From Streptomyces sp. Ag109_O5-1 (GTDB lineage Bacteria; Actinomycetota; Actinomycetes; Streptomycetales; Streptomycetaceae): 64,000 nt of DNA. The translations under genes and the position numbers were made by a program. The DNA is taken from positions 7,626,001-7,690,000 of the forward strand of contig NZ_RKQF01000001.1 of assembly GCF_003814875.1 (NCBI RefSeq), given 5' to 3'. The notes beneath the pieces were generated by a model. It had not been told where the DNA came from and ran no database searches. It saw nothing but the letters and a program-made list of their open reading frames with translations. Numbering within the stretch: the first letter of the stretch is position 1; each line of letters opens with the position of its first letter. Shown piece after piece: positions 34,565 to 42,918 of this stretch.

Positions 34565-34927
34565 ATGGACAACTGGCGGAAGTCGTCCTACTCGGGCCCG
34601 GACGACGGCAACGAGTGCGTGGAAATAACCACCACCCCCACCCACATAGCCGTCCGTGACTCCAAGGCCCCGGCCCGCGCCATTCTGACCGTCCCGGCCG
34701 GAGCCTTCACCGCGTTCATCGAGGACCTCAAAAAGGCAGGCTGGCGGAAGTCGTCCTACTCGGGCCCGGACGACGGCAACAACTGCGTGGAGATAGCAAC
34801 CACCCCCACCCGTACAGCCGTCCGCGACTCCAAAACCCCCACCCGAGCCACCCTCACCTTCCCCACCCCCACCTTCAACCTCTTCCTCGAAGCCCTCAAG
34901 ACCTCCCCGTCGGCGTCTCCTCGATAA
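34565..34927 (+). CDS. Tandemly duplicated DUF397 protein
   Basis: The product is 120 residues from the ATG 34565 (GAGG 6 bases ahead), or 124 from a GTG at 34553 in a GTGA overlap with the Xre gene. It is twice the usual DUF397 length. The first copy is NWRKSSYSGPDDGNECVEIT ... AVRDSK; the second, beginning near residue 60, is GWRKSSYSGPDDGNNCVEIA ... AVRDSK. The near-identity of the halves shows a recent duplication. It is the probable partner of the upstream Xre protein. Confidence 0.9.
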   Translation: MDNWRKSSYSGPDDGNECVEITTTPTHIAVRDSKAPARAILTVPAGAFTAFIEDLKKAGWRKSSYSGPDDGNNCVEIATTPTRTAVRDSKTPTRATLTFPTPTFNLFLEALKTSPSASPR

Positions 34928-34938
34928 GGCCGGCGTAC

Positions 34939-34982
34939 GCACGGCAGCGCCGGCCACCGAATCGTGGCCGGCGCTGCCGTGC
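34939..34982. terminator. Perfect 19-bp bidirectional hairpin
   Basis: GCACGGCAGCGCCGGCCAC (34939-34957) is exactly complementary to 34964-34982, with a 6-nt loop. It lies between the convergent DUF397 and DUF4232 genes. Confidence 0.88.
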
Positions 34983-34988
34983 GGTCGG

Positions 34989-35525
34989 TTACTCCCCGAT
35001 CGGGTTGAGGTAGGTGGCCGGGTGGGTGGCGCCGTCCTGCTTGAGGATCTGGCCGCCGAAGGGCCACTTCAGGGTGAAGGACTTCGTCTCGTTCGGCGGG
35101 GTGACGACGAACTTCGCCGGGACGAACTTCTGCTTCTTCGGCGTGGACTTGGCCACCGGGGCCAGGTTGATGCTGAAGTCCACCGTGTCCCCCTTGTGCA
35201 GGGTGATCTTGTGGGTCCTCTTGGCGGAGCGCACCAGCGACCAGGTGCCGTCGGTCGACTGGGCGCCGACCATGTCGACACCGGCGAAGCCGGACAGCGT
35301 GCAGGTGCGGTTGCTCTTGTTGGTGAACCAGATGAACGCCTGGGTCTGGTGGCGGGTCTGGTTCATTTCCGGCGCCGCGTCGCCCCCCGTGGCGAAGCCG
35401 GCCTTCAGGTCGGCCGTGTGGCAGCGGGTCGGCTGGGCCGTGGCGGCCGAGGCCGGGATGGCGGTGGCGGCGGTACCGGCGGCGGCGACGGTCGCGATGA
35501 GCACGGCGATCAGCTTGTTCTTCAT
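34989..35525 (-). CDS. Secreted DUF4232 protein
   Basis: The product is 178 residues. A signal peptide (MKNKLIAVLIATVAAAGTAA ... PASAATA) precedes a DUF4232 domain: TRCHTADLKAGFATGGDAAP, FIWFTNKSNRTCTLSGFAGV (two Cys) and a C-terminal SFTLKWPFGG. DUF4232 proteins are exported and common in Streptomyces; their function is unknown. A 15-bp tandem repeat lies in its leader. Confidence 0.88.
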   Translation of the reverse strand: MKNKLIAVLIATVAAAGTAATAIPASAATAQPTRCHTADLKAGFATGGDAAPEMNQTRHQTQAFIWFTNKSNRTCTLSGFAGVDMVGAQSTDGTWSLVRSAKRTHKITLHKGDTVDFSINLAPVAKSTPKKQKFVPAKFVVTPPNETKSFTLKWPFGGQILKQDGATHPATYLNPIGE

Positions 35526-35543
35526 GGTGTTTCGGGTTCCCCT

Positions 35544-35573
35544 CGGATACGGAAGTCGCGGATACGAAAGTCG
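35544..35573. repeat. 15-bp tandem repeat in the DUF4232/helicase intergenic region
   Basis: CGGATACGGAAGTCG and CGGATACGAAAGTCG are adjacent, differing at one base. They lie 19-48 bases upstream of the DUF4232 start, in the 244-bp region between divergent genes. A regulatory role is possible but not shown. Confidence 0.6.
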
Positions 35574-35769
35574 CGTGGCACCGGTCGTTGTGCATCACGC
35601 TGTCCGACGACCACAACCTTGCAGCGTGATCCGTTCCAGCTGCCACACCGCCGGGGATTACGGGACGCTGGAACGCTCGCATCCACCCTGACCTGCGCAA
35701 ACGGCACGTCCTTGGAACGCCCGCCGGGACGGGGGGACGACTGTCAGTCCGTGCCAGTACCGTCGGATC

Positions 35770-38064
35770 ATGGCCAATCAGGAGGGGGCGGGGACCCCCA
35801 CGGGCGAACGGCGGCTCGCCACCGTCGAAGGCGTGCTCGAACGCATCACCTACGCCAACGAGGAGAACGGCTACACCGTCGCCCGTGTCGACACCGGCAG
35901 AGGCGCCGGCGACCTGCTCACGGTCGTCGGGGCGCTGCTCGGTGCCCAGGTGGGGGAGTCGCTGCGGATGGAGGGGCGCTGGGGGTCGCATCCGCAGTAC
36001 GGGAAGCAGTTCACCGTCGAGAACTACACGACCGTGCTGCCGGCCACCGTCCAGGGGATACGGCGTTACCTGGGGTCGGGGCTGGTCAAGGGCATCGGGC
36101 CGGTCTTCGCCGATCGCATCACCCAGCACTTCGGGATGGACACCCTCCGGATCATCGAGGAGGAGCCGAAGCGGCTGATCGAGGTGCCGGGGCTGGGGCC
36201 GAAGCGGACGAAGAAGATCGCCGACGCCTGGGAGGAGCAGAAGGCGATCAAGGAGGTCATGCTCTTCCTCCAGACCGTCGAGGTGTCGACGTCGATCGCC
36301 GTGCGGATCTACAAGAAGTACGGGGACGCCTCGATCTCCGTCGTGAAGAACCAGCCCTACCGGCTCGCCGCCGACGTCTGGGGCATCGGGTTCCTGACCG
36401 CCGACAAGATCGCCCAGTCCGTGGGGATCCCGCACGACAGTCCGGAGCGGGTGAAGGCGGGGCTGCAGTACGCGCTGTCCCAGTCCGCCGACCAGGGGAA
36501 CTGCTACCTCCCCGAGGAACGGCTCATCGCCGATGCCGTGAAACTCCTCCAGGTCGACACCGGTCTTGTCATCGACTGCCTCGCCGAGCTGGCCGCGGAG
36601 CCGGAGGAGGGGGAGGACCCGGGTGTCGTACGAGAGAAGCTCCCCGGCCCCACCCCCGACGCCGAATCCGTCACGGCCGTCTACCTCGTCCCCTTCCACC
36701 GGGCCGAAGTGGCCCTCGCCGCACAGCTGTTGCGGCTGCTGCGGACGGGCGACGACCGTATGCCCGGTTTTCATGACGTGGACTGGGACAAGGCGCTCGC
36801 CTGGCTGAAGGACCGTACGGGGGCGGACCTCGCCCCGGAGCAGGAGGCCGCCGTCAAGCTGGCGTTGACGGAGAAGGTCGCCGTGCTGACCGGTGGGCCG
36901 GGCTGTGGCAAGTCGTTCACCGTCAGGTCCATCGTGGAGCTGGCGCGTGCGAAGAAGGCCAAGGTGGTGCTCGCGGCCCCCACCGGGCGTGCCGCGAAGC
37001 GGCTCGCCGAGCTGACCGGCGCCGAGGCCTCCACCGTGCACCGGCTGTTGGAGCTGAAACCGGGTGGCGACGCGGCCTACGACCGGGACCGGCCGCTCGA
37101 CGCCGACCTGGTCGTGGTCGACGAGGCGTCGATGCTGGACCTGCTGCTCGCCAACAAGCTCGTCAAGGCCGTGGCGCCCGGCGCGCACATCCTCTTCGTC
37201 GGCGACGTCGACCAGTTGCCCAGCGTCGGGGCCGGTGAAGTGCTCCGGGACATGCTCGCCGACGACAGTCCCGTCCCGGCCGTCCGGCTCACCAAGGTCT
37301 TCCGGCAGGCCCAGCAGTCGGGTGTGGTGACCAACGCGCACCGCATCAACGCGGGGCAGCACCCCGTCACCGACGGCATGAAGGACTTCTTCCTCTTCGT
37401 CGAGGACGAGACCGAGGAGGCCGGACGGCTCGCCGTCGATGTCGCCTCCCGGCGTATTCCCGCCAAGTTCGGGCTGGATGCCCGGCGGGATGTGCAGGTG
37501 CTCGCGCCCATGCACCGGGGGCCGGCCGGCGCCGGTGTGCTCAACGGTCTGTTGCAGCAGGCCATCACCCCCGGCCGCCCCGACCTCGCCGAGAAGCGGT
37601 TCGGCGGGCGGGTCTTCCGTGTCGGCGACAAGGTCACCCAGATCCGCAACAATTACGACAAGGGCAAGAACGGTGTCTTCAACGGCACCGTGGGCGTGGT
37701 CACCTCGCTCGACCCGGTCGACCAGCGCCTCACGGTGCTGACGGACGAGGACGAGGAGGTCCCGTACGAATTCGACGAACTGGACGAACTCGCCCATGCC
37801 TACGCGGTGACCATCCACCGTTCGCAGGGGAGTGAATATCCCGCCGTGGTGATTCCGGTCACCACGGGAGCGTGGATGATGCTTCAGCGGAACCTGCTCT
37901 ACACGGCGGTCACCCGGGCCAAGAGGCTGGTCGTCCTGGTCGGTTCACGCAAGGCGATCGGGCAGGCGGTGCGCACGGTGTCGGCAGGTCGGCGCTGTAC
38001 GGCGCTGGACTTCAGGCTCGCCCGCGGCGGCATCACGAAAAATGATCGATCAAATGAGTCGTGA
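35770..38064 (+). CDS. RecD2-like SF1B DNA helicase
   Basis: The product is 764 residues. The N-terminus (LATVEGVLERITYANEENGY) is an OB-like RecD2 domain, followed by helix-hairpin-helix segments (IEVPGLGPKRTKKIADAWEE). The motor has Walker A GGPGCGKSFTV near residue 378, Walker B VVVDEASMLDLLL near 450, and C-terminal motifs AYAVTIHRSQGSEYPAVVIP and LLYTAVTRAKRLVVLVG. RecD2 enzymes unwind DNA 5' to 3' and act in repair outside RecBCD. It precedes citrate synthase by 178 bp, without obvious functional link. Confidence 0.93.
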   Translation: MANQEGAGTPTGERRLATVEGVLERITYANEENGYTVARVDTGRGAGDLLTVVGALLGAQVGESLRMEGRWGSHPQYGKQFTVENYTTVLPATVQGIRRYLGSGLVKGIGPVFADRITQHFGMDTLRIIEEEPKRLIEVPGLGPKRTKKIADAWEEQKAIKEVMLFLQTVEVSTSIAVRIYKKYGDASISVVKNQPYRLAADVWGIGFLTADKIAQSVGIPHDSPERVKAGLQYALSQSADQGNCYLPEERLIADAVKLLQVDTGLVIDCLAELAAEPEEGEDPGVVREKLPGPTPDAESVTAVYLVPFHRAEVALAAQLLRLLRTGDDRMPGFHDVDWDKALAWLKDRTGADLAPEQEAAVKLALTEKVAVLTGGPGCGKSFTVRSIVELARAKKAKVVLAAPTGRAAKRLAELTGAEASTVHRLLELKPGGDAAYDRDRPLDADLVVVDEASMLDLLLANKLVKAVAPGAHILFVGDVDQLPSVGAGEVLRDMLADDSPVPAVRLTKVFRQAQQSGVVTNAHRINAGQHPVTDGMKDFFLFVEDETEEAGRLAVDVASRRIPAKFGLDARRDVQVLAPMHRGPAGAGVLNGLLQQAITPGRPDLAEKRFGGRVFRVGDKVTQIRNNYDKGKNGVFNGTVGVVTSLDPVDQRLTVLTDEDEEVPYEFDELDELAHAYAVTIHRSQGSEYPAVVIPVTTGAWMMLQRNLLYTAVTRAKRLVVLVGSRKAIGQAVRTVSAGRRCTALDFRLARGGITKNDRSNES

Positions 38065-38242
38065 AGGTCACAGAGCACTTCCGGTTGGGGAAACAAGGGG
38101 GCAGGATGAGCAGGTTGGCGGCACTGAGTGCCGCCGATGGGCCCAATGGTCGACCCCGAGTGCACTCTCCTGCGCCAAATGGGGGATGGTAGAGACAGTC
38201 AGGGCACCTCGAAGAAGAGGCACAACGTCGGTGAGGGATGAC

Positions 38243-39532
38243 GTGAGCGACAACTCTGTAGTACTGCGGTACGGCGACGGCGAGTACACCTACCCGGTGG
38301 TTGACAGCACCGTCGGCGACAAGGGCTTCGACATCGGGAAGCTCCGCGCCCAGACCGGTCTCGTGACCCTGGACAGCGGCTACGGCAACACCGCCGCCTA
38401 TAAATCCGCCATCACCTACCTCGACGGCGAGGCCGGCATCCTCCGGTACCGCGGCTACCCGATCGAGCAGCTGGCGGAGCGCTCCACCTTCCTTGAGGTG
38501 GCGTACCTGCTGATCAACGGTGAGCTGCCGACGGTGGACGAGCTCACCGTGTTCAAGAACGAGATCACGCGGCACACCCTGCTCCACGAGGACGTCAAGA
38601 ACTTCTACCGGGGCTTCCCGCGCGACGCGCACCCGATGGCCATGCTGTCGTCGGTCGTCTCGGCGCTGTCCACCTTCTACCAGGACAGCCACAACCCGTT
38701 CGACGCGAAGCAGCGCGACCTCTCCACGATCCGGCTGCTCGCCAAGCTTCCGACGATCGCCGCGTACGCGTACAAGAAGTCGGTCGGCCACCCGTTCGTC
38801 TACCCGCGCAACGACCTCTCCTACGTGGAGAACTTCCTGCGCATGACGTTCTCGGTGCCGGCGCAGGACTACGAGCTGGACCCGGTCGTCGTCTCGGCCC
38901 TGGACAAGCTGCTGATCCTGCACGCGGACCACGAGCAGAACTGTTCGACGTCGACGGTCCGTCTGGTCGGCTCGTCGCAGGCGAACATGTTCGCGTCGAT
39001 CTCCGCCGGCATCTCCGCGCTCTGGGGCCCGCTGCACGGCGGCGCCAACCAGTCCGTGCTGGAGATGCTGGAGGGCATCCAGGCCAACGGCGGCGATGTC
39101 GACTCCTTCATCCGCAAGGTGAAGAACAAGGAGGACGGCGTCCGCCTGATGGGCTTCGGCCACCGGGTCTACAAGTCCTTCGACCCGCGCGCCAAGATCA
39201 TCAAGTCGGCCGCGCACGACGTCCTCTCCGCTCTCGGCAAGTCCGACGAGCTGCTGGACATCGCGCTCAAGCTGGAGGAGCACGCGCTCTCCGACGACTA
39301 CTTCGTCTCGCGCAACCTCTACCCGAACGTGGACTTCTACACCGGCCTGATCTACCGCGCCATGGGCTTCCCGACCGAGATGTTCACGGTCCTGTTCGCC
39401 CTCGGCCGGCTGCCGGGCTGGATCGCCCAGTGGCAGGAAATGATCAAGGAGCCGGGTTCCCGTATCGGCCGCCCGCGCCAGATCTACACGGGCGTCGTCG
39501 AGCGCGACTTCGTGCCCGTCGAGGAGCGCTGA
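38243..39532 (+). CDS. gltA: Citrate synthase
   Basis: The product is 429 residues, type II/hexameric-size citrate synthase. The GTG at 38243 gives VSDNSVVLRYGDGEYTYPVV; GAGGGA lies upstream, and a longer frame upstream lacks family sequence. Key motifs: LLILHADHEQNCSTSTVRLV (substrate His), GPLHGGANQSVLEML, MGFGHRVYKSFDPRAKI (catalytic His) and VDFYTGLIYRAMGFP (Asp region). It condenses oxaloacetate and acetyl-CoA in the TCA cycle. A terminator follows at 39664. Confidence 0.95.
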   Translation: MSDNSVVLRYGDGEYTYPVVDSTVGDKGFDIGKLRAQTGLVTLDSGYGNTAAYKSAITYLDGEAGILRYRGYPIEQLAERSTFLEVAYLLINGELPTVDELTVFKNEITRHTLLHEDVKNFYRGFPRDAHPMAMLSSVVSALSTFYQDSHNPFDAKQRDLSTIRLLAKLPTIAAYAYKKSVGHPFVYPRNDLSYVENFLRMTFSVPAQDYELDPVVVSALDKLLILHADHEQNCSTSTVRLVGSSQANMFASISAGISALWGPLHGGANQSVLEMLEGIQANGGDVDSFIRKVKNKEDGVRLMGFGHRVYKSFDPRAKIIKSAAHDVLSALGKSDELLDIALKLEEHALSDDYFVSRNLYPNVDFYTGLIYRAMGFPTEMFTVLFALGRLPGWIAQWQEMIKEPGSRIGRPRQIYTGVVERDFVPVEER

Positions 39533-39587
39533 CACCTGTCGGCCAGGGGGGCGCCGTGCTGATCGGTGCCCCCGTCGTGCGGACGTA

Positions 39588-39656
39588 GCGCGTACGGACG
39601 TAGCACGCGCCGACATACGCGTACGGACGTACGCGTACGGACGTACGCGTACGGGC
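39588..39656. repeat. 14-bp tandem repeat ACGCGTACGGACGT
   Basis: Units begin at 39617 and 39631 exactly, with a partial copy at 39645 and a diverged copy at 39588-39601. ACGCGT and GTACGGACGTAC cores are self-complementary, so the array can also fold. It lies between citrate synthase and its hairpin. Confidence 0.75.
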
Positions 39657-39663
39657 ATAGCAG

Positions 39664-39714
39664 AAGGCGCCCTGGAGCACCGGTCCCCCCACGGGCCGGC
39701 GACCAGGGCGCCTT
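39664..39714 (+). terminator. Hairpin after citrate synthase
   Basis: AAGGCGCCCTGG (39664-39675) pairs exactly with 39703-39714, enclosing a 27-nt loop that itself has pairing potential. It is 131 bases past the stop. Confidence 0.7.
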
Positions 39715-40193
39715 CCCGTGTCCCGGTGCGGATTCCCCCCACGGGATCCGGCCGGGCGCTCGGTACGGCAGCGCCTGAATCGCTGCTTTGAGCACAACGA
39801 GCAGAACTCGCCGTACTACTGCATCCAGTGATGCGGTGCGATCTGCCGGGACCCGTACAGCACGGGAGGGCCGCTCAAAGCTTCCCGTCGTACGTGCCCC
39901 GGCAACGCATCTCTGAGGAAGTCCCCCAAGACATCCCCAGATGCCAGGTCAGCGCCCCCCAAGACGCTTCTCTGACATCGCCAACTTAGACCTTCGAAGC
40001 CCTTCGATGGTTACGTTCACATCACTGTGATCTGCGTCTCTTGCATCTGTCCTATAGATGCGCAAGAGCCCCGATATGGCGATCGGAGCTCAAGCGTAAG
40101 GATGATGCGCGAGCCTTGTGAAGAGCTTATGTGAGGTGCGCGTTGGACTCTAGGGGGACCGTGACATCCGATGGGTCGAACCGTCGGTAACTT
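39715..40193. other. Gene-free region between citrate synthase and copA
   Basis: About 480 bp without a credible gene. Base composition is less GC-rich than its surroundings (for instance TTAGACCTTCGAAGCCCTTC). A short inverted repeat TCACA-TCAC-TGTGA lies at 40017-40030. No tRNA or rRNA signature is seen. A small RNA is possible, because the lower GC and convergent flanking genes leave no reason for a promoter region here, but nothing proves one. Confidence 0.4.
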
Positions 40194-42455
40194 TCAGCGG
40201 AAGGTACGCAACCGCAGACTGTTGGTCACCACGAACACCGACGAGAAGGCCATTGCGGCCCCCGCGATCATCGGGTTCAGCAGCCCGGCGGCGGCCAGTG
40301 GGAGCGCGGCCACGTTGTAGCCGAAGGCCCACACCAGGTTGCCCTTGATGGTGGCGAGGGTCCGCCGGGACAGCCGGATCGCGTCCGCCGCCACCCGCAG
40401 ATCGCCGCGCACCAGGGTCAGATCGCCGGCCTCGATCGCCGCGTCCGTCCCCGTGCCCATCGCGAGCCCCAGATCGGCGGTGGCCAGCGCCGCCGCGTCG
40501 TTGACGCCGTCACCGACCATGGCGACGCTCCGCCCCTCGCCCTGCAGCCGTCGTACGACGTCGACCTTGTCCTCGGGCAGCACCTCGGCGATCACGTGCT
40601 CGGAGTCGATGCCGACCGCCCGCGCGACCGCCTCGGCCACCGCCCGGTTGTCCCCGGTCAGCAGTACCGGCGTGAGCCCGAGCGCGCGCAGTTCGCGCAC
40701 CGCCTCGGCGCTGGACTCCTTGACCGTGTCGGCGACGGCGAGCACACCCCGCGCCGCCCCGTCCCACCCGACCAGGACGGCCGTACGACCCTCCTGCTCG
40801 GCCCGGGAACGCGCCAGTGCCAGCTCCTCCGGCACGGTCTCGAAGAGGCGCCCCACGGTCACCTCGCGGCCCGCCACGCGCCCGCGTACGCCCCGTCCCG
40901 GGATGTTCTCGAAGTGCTCGACCGCGGGCAGCTTCCCGACCCGGTCCTCGGCCCCCGCGGCGATCGCCCGGGCTACGGGATGCTCGGAGGCGTGTTCGAG
41001 GGCGCCCGCGAGCCGCAGCACCTCGGCCTCGTCGGTGCCCTCGGCGGCGTACACCTCCTGAAGGCTCATCCGCCCGGTGGTCACCGTCCCCGTCTTGTCC
41101 AGGACGACGGTGTCGACCCGGCGGGTGGACTCCAGCACCTCGGGGCCCTTGATGAGGATGCCGAGCTGCGCGCCCCGCCCGGTGCCGACCATCAGGGCGG
41201 TCGGCGTGGCCAGGCCCAGGGCGCACGGGCAGGCGATGATCAGCACGGCCACGGCGGCCGTGAACGCGGCGGCCGTGTCACCGGTGACGCCCAGCCAGAC
41301 CCCGAAGGTGGCGAGCGCGATCACGATGACGACCGGGACGAACACGGCGGAGATCCGGTCGGCGAGGCGCTGCACCTCGGCCTTGCCGTTCTGCGCGTCC
41401 TCCACCAGCCTCGCCATCCGCGCCAGCTGGGTGTCGGCGCCGACCCGGGCGGCCTCGACGACCAGCCGGCCCCCCGCGTTGACGGTCGCGCCCGTGACGG
41501 CGTCGCCGACGGCCACGTCCACCGGCACCGACTCGCCGGTCAGCATCGACGCGTCCACCGCCGACGCGCCCTCCACCACGGTCCCGTCGGTGGCGATCTT
41601 CTCCCCGGGCCGTACGACGAACCGGTCGCCGACGGCCAGGGACGCCACCGGAACCCGCACCTCACGGCCGCCCCGCAGGACGGCCACGTCCTTGGCGCCC
41701 AGCTCCATCAGGGCCTTGAGGGCCGCGCCCGCCCGGCGCTTGGAGCGCGCCTCCAGATAGCGGCCGAGCAGGATCAGCGCGACGACCCCGGCCGCCACCT
41801 CCAGATAGATCGTCGACGCGCTGTCCATCCGCGAGACGGTGAACCGGAACTCGTCGTGCATCCCGGCCATGCCCGCGTCGCCGAAGAACAGCGCCCACAG
41901 CGACCAGCCGAACGCGGCCAGCGTGCCGACCGAGACCAGGGTGTCCATGGTGGCCGCACCGTGCCGGGCGTTGGTCCAGGCGGCCCGGTGGAACTGCCAG
42001 CCGCCCCAGACGACGACGGGAGCGGCGAGGGTCAGGGACAGCCACTGCCAGTTGTCGAACTGCAGGGCCGGAACCATGGCGAGCAGCACCACCGGCGCCG
42101 CGAGCAGGACGGAGACGAGGAGACGGTGGCGCAGGGCGGCGAGTTCGGGATCCCGGTCGGGCCCGGCTTCCTGCGAGGGCTGCGGCTGTGGCGGCGCGGG
42201 TTCCTCGGCCGTGTACCCGGTCTTCACCACCGTGGCGATCAGGTCGGCGACCTGAACCCCCCCGGGGTATGTGACCTTCGCCTTCTCGGTTGCGTAGTTC
42301 ACGGTGGCGGTGACGCCGTCCATACGGTTGAGCTTCTTCTCGACCCGGGCGGCACAGGAGGCGCAGGTCATGCCGCCGATGAGCAGCTCGACCTCGGAGG
42401 TCCCGGCCGGCGGTGGCGGGGCTATCGGTGTCTCGGCGGTGGTGGTGCTGGTCAT
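40194..42455 (-). CDS. copA: Copper-translocating P1B-type ATPase
   Basis: The product is 753 residues. The N-terminal heavy-metal domain has GMTCASCAARVEKKL near residue 28. Membrane helices carry the CPC metal site (IIACPCALGLATPTA); the phosphorylation motif is DKTGTVTTGRM; SEHPVARAIA is the nucleotide-domain HP motif; VGDGVNDAAALATADLG is the hinge motif. CPC plus N-terminal CxxC indicates Cu(I) export. It lies 127 bp downstream of copZ on the same strand and probably shares its CsoR-type control. Confidence 0.95.
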   Translation of the reverse strand: MTSTTTAETPIAPPPPAGTSEVELLIGGMTCASCAARVEKKLNRMDGVTATVNYATEKAKVTYPGGVQVADLIATVVKTGYTAEEPAPPQPQPSQEAGPDRDPELAALRHRLLVSVLLAAPVVLLAMVPALQFDNWQWLSLTLAAPVVVWGGWQFHRAAWTNARHGAATMDTLVSVGTLAAFGWSLWALFFGDAGMAGMHDEFRFTVSRMDSASTIYLEVAAGVVALILLGRYLEARSKRRAGAALKALMELGAKDVAVLRGGREVRVPVASLAVGDRFVVRPGEKIATDGTVVEGASAVDASMLTGESVPVDVAVGDAVTGATVNAGGRLVVEAARVGADTQLARMARLVEDAQNGKAEVQRLADRISAVFVPVVIVIALATFGVWLGVTGDTAAAFTAAVAVLIIACPCALGLATPTALMVGTGRGAQLGILIKGPEVLESTRRVDTVVLDKTGTVTTGRMSLQEVYAAEGTDEAEVLRLAGALEHASEHPVARAIAAGAEDRVGKLPAVEHFENIPGRGVRGRVAGREVTVGRLFETVPEELALARSRAEQEGRTAVLVGWDGAARGVLAVADTVKESSAEAVRELRALGLTPVLLTGDNRAVAEAVARAVGIDSEHVIAEVLPEDKVDVVRRLQGEGRSVAMVGDGVNDAAALATADLGLAMGTGTDAAIEAGDLTLVRGDLRVAADAIRLSRRTLATIKGNLVWAFGYNVAALPLAAAGLLNPMIAGAAMAFSSVFVVTNSLRLRTFR

Positions 42456-42582
42456 GTCCGGACTCCAGACATCGGACCGGGCCGCACGGATCCAGTATCA
42501 GCTGGTCGGCGCGGCCCGGCGGAGAGATACGTGTCAGTCGTACGTACTGCTCGTACTGCTGGTGTTGCTCGTGCGGTGGATC

Positions 42583-42822
42583 TCAGGCGCGGCCGACGAG
42601 CTCGTAGCCGGCCTCGTCGACGGCGGTGCGCACGGCCTCCTCGTCGAGCGGGGTCTCGGAGACCACCGTGACCTCGCCGGTGGCCGCGACGGCCTTGACC
42701 GACGTGACGCCCGGGAGCTCGGAGAGCTCGGCGGAGATGGAACCCTCGCAGTGTCCGCAGCTCATTCCGGTCACCTTGTAGACGGCGGTCACGGAGCCCG
42801 GGGCGTCGGTCTGGGCGGTCAT
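42583..42822 (-). CDS. copZ: Copper chaperone
   Basis: The product is a 79-residue HMA-domain protein, AVYKVTGMSCGHCEGSISAE with a metal-binding C-G-H-C site near residues 22-25 and the ferredoxin-like fold ending VDEAGYELVGRA. GAGGAGAA precedes the ATG at 42822. It delivers Cu(I) to the downstream CopA. The palindrome at 42902-42918 lies 80 bases upstream. Confidence 0.93.
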   Translation of the reverse strand: MTAQTDAPGSVTAVYKVTGMSCGHCEGSISAELSELPGVTSVKAVAATGEVTVVSETPLDEEAVRTAVDEAGYELVGRA

Positions 42823-42901
42823 GTCGTTCTCCTCGTCGAGGCGTGTGGGGCCGATGGGGCCGATGGGGCTCACGAGGGAGCTCCACTGTTTCCCAAACAC
42901 T

Positions 42902-42918
42902 ATACCCCTAGGGGGTAT
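42902..42918. promoter_or_regulatory. CsoR-like operator upstream of copZ
   Basis: ATACCCCTAGGGGGTAT is a near-perfect palindrome matching the known CsoR recognition pattern (ATACCCC...GGGGTAT) of copper-responsive operons. It lies 80-96 bases before the copZ start and contains the stop codon (TAG, 42908-42910 on the minus strand) of the upstream prsW-like gene. Copper binding to CsoR would release it. No csoR gene is present in the window. Confidence 0.85.

Noticed and set aside
39715..40193. tRNA or rRNA in the gap after citrate synthase
   Set aside because: No T-loop GTTCGA/anticodon layout or rRNA sequence could be found.
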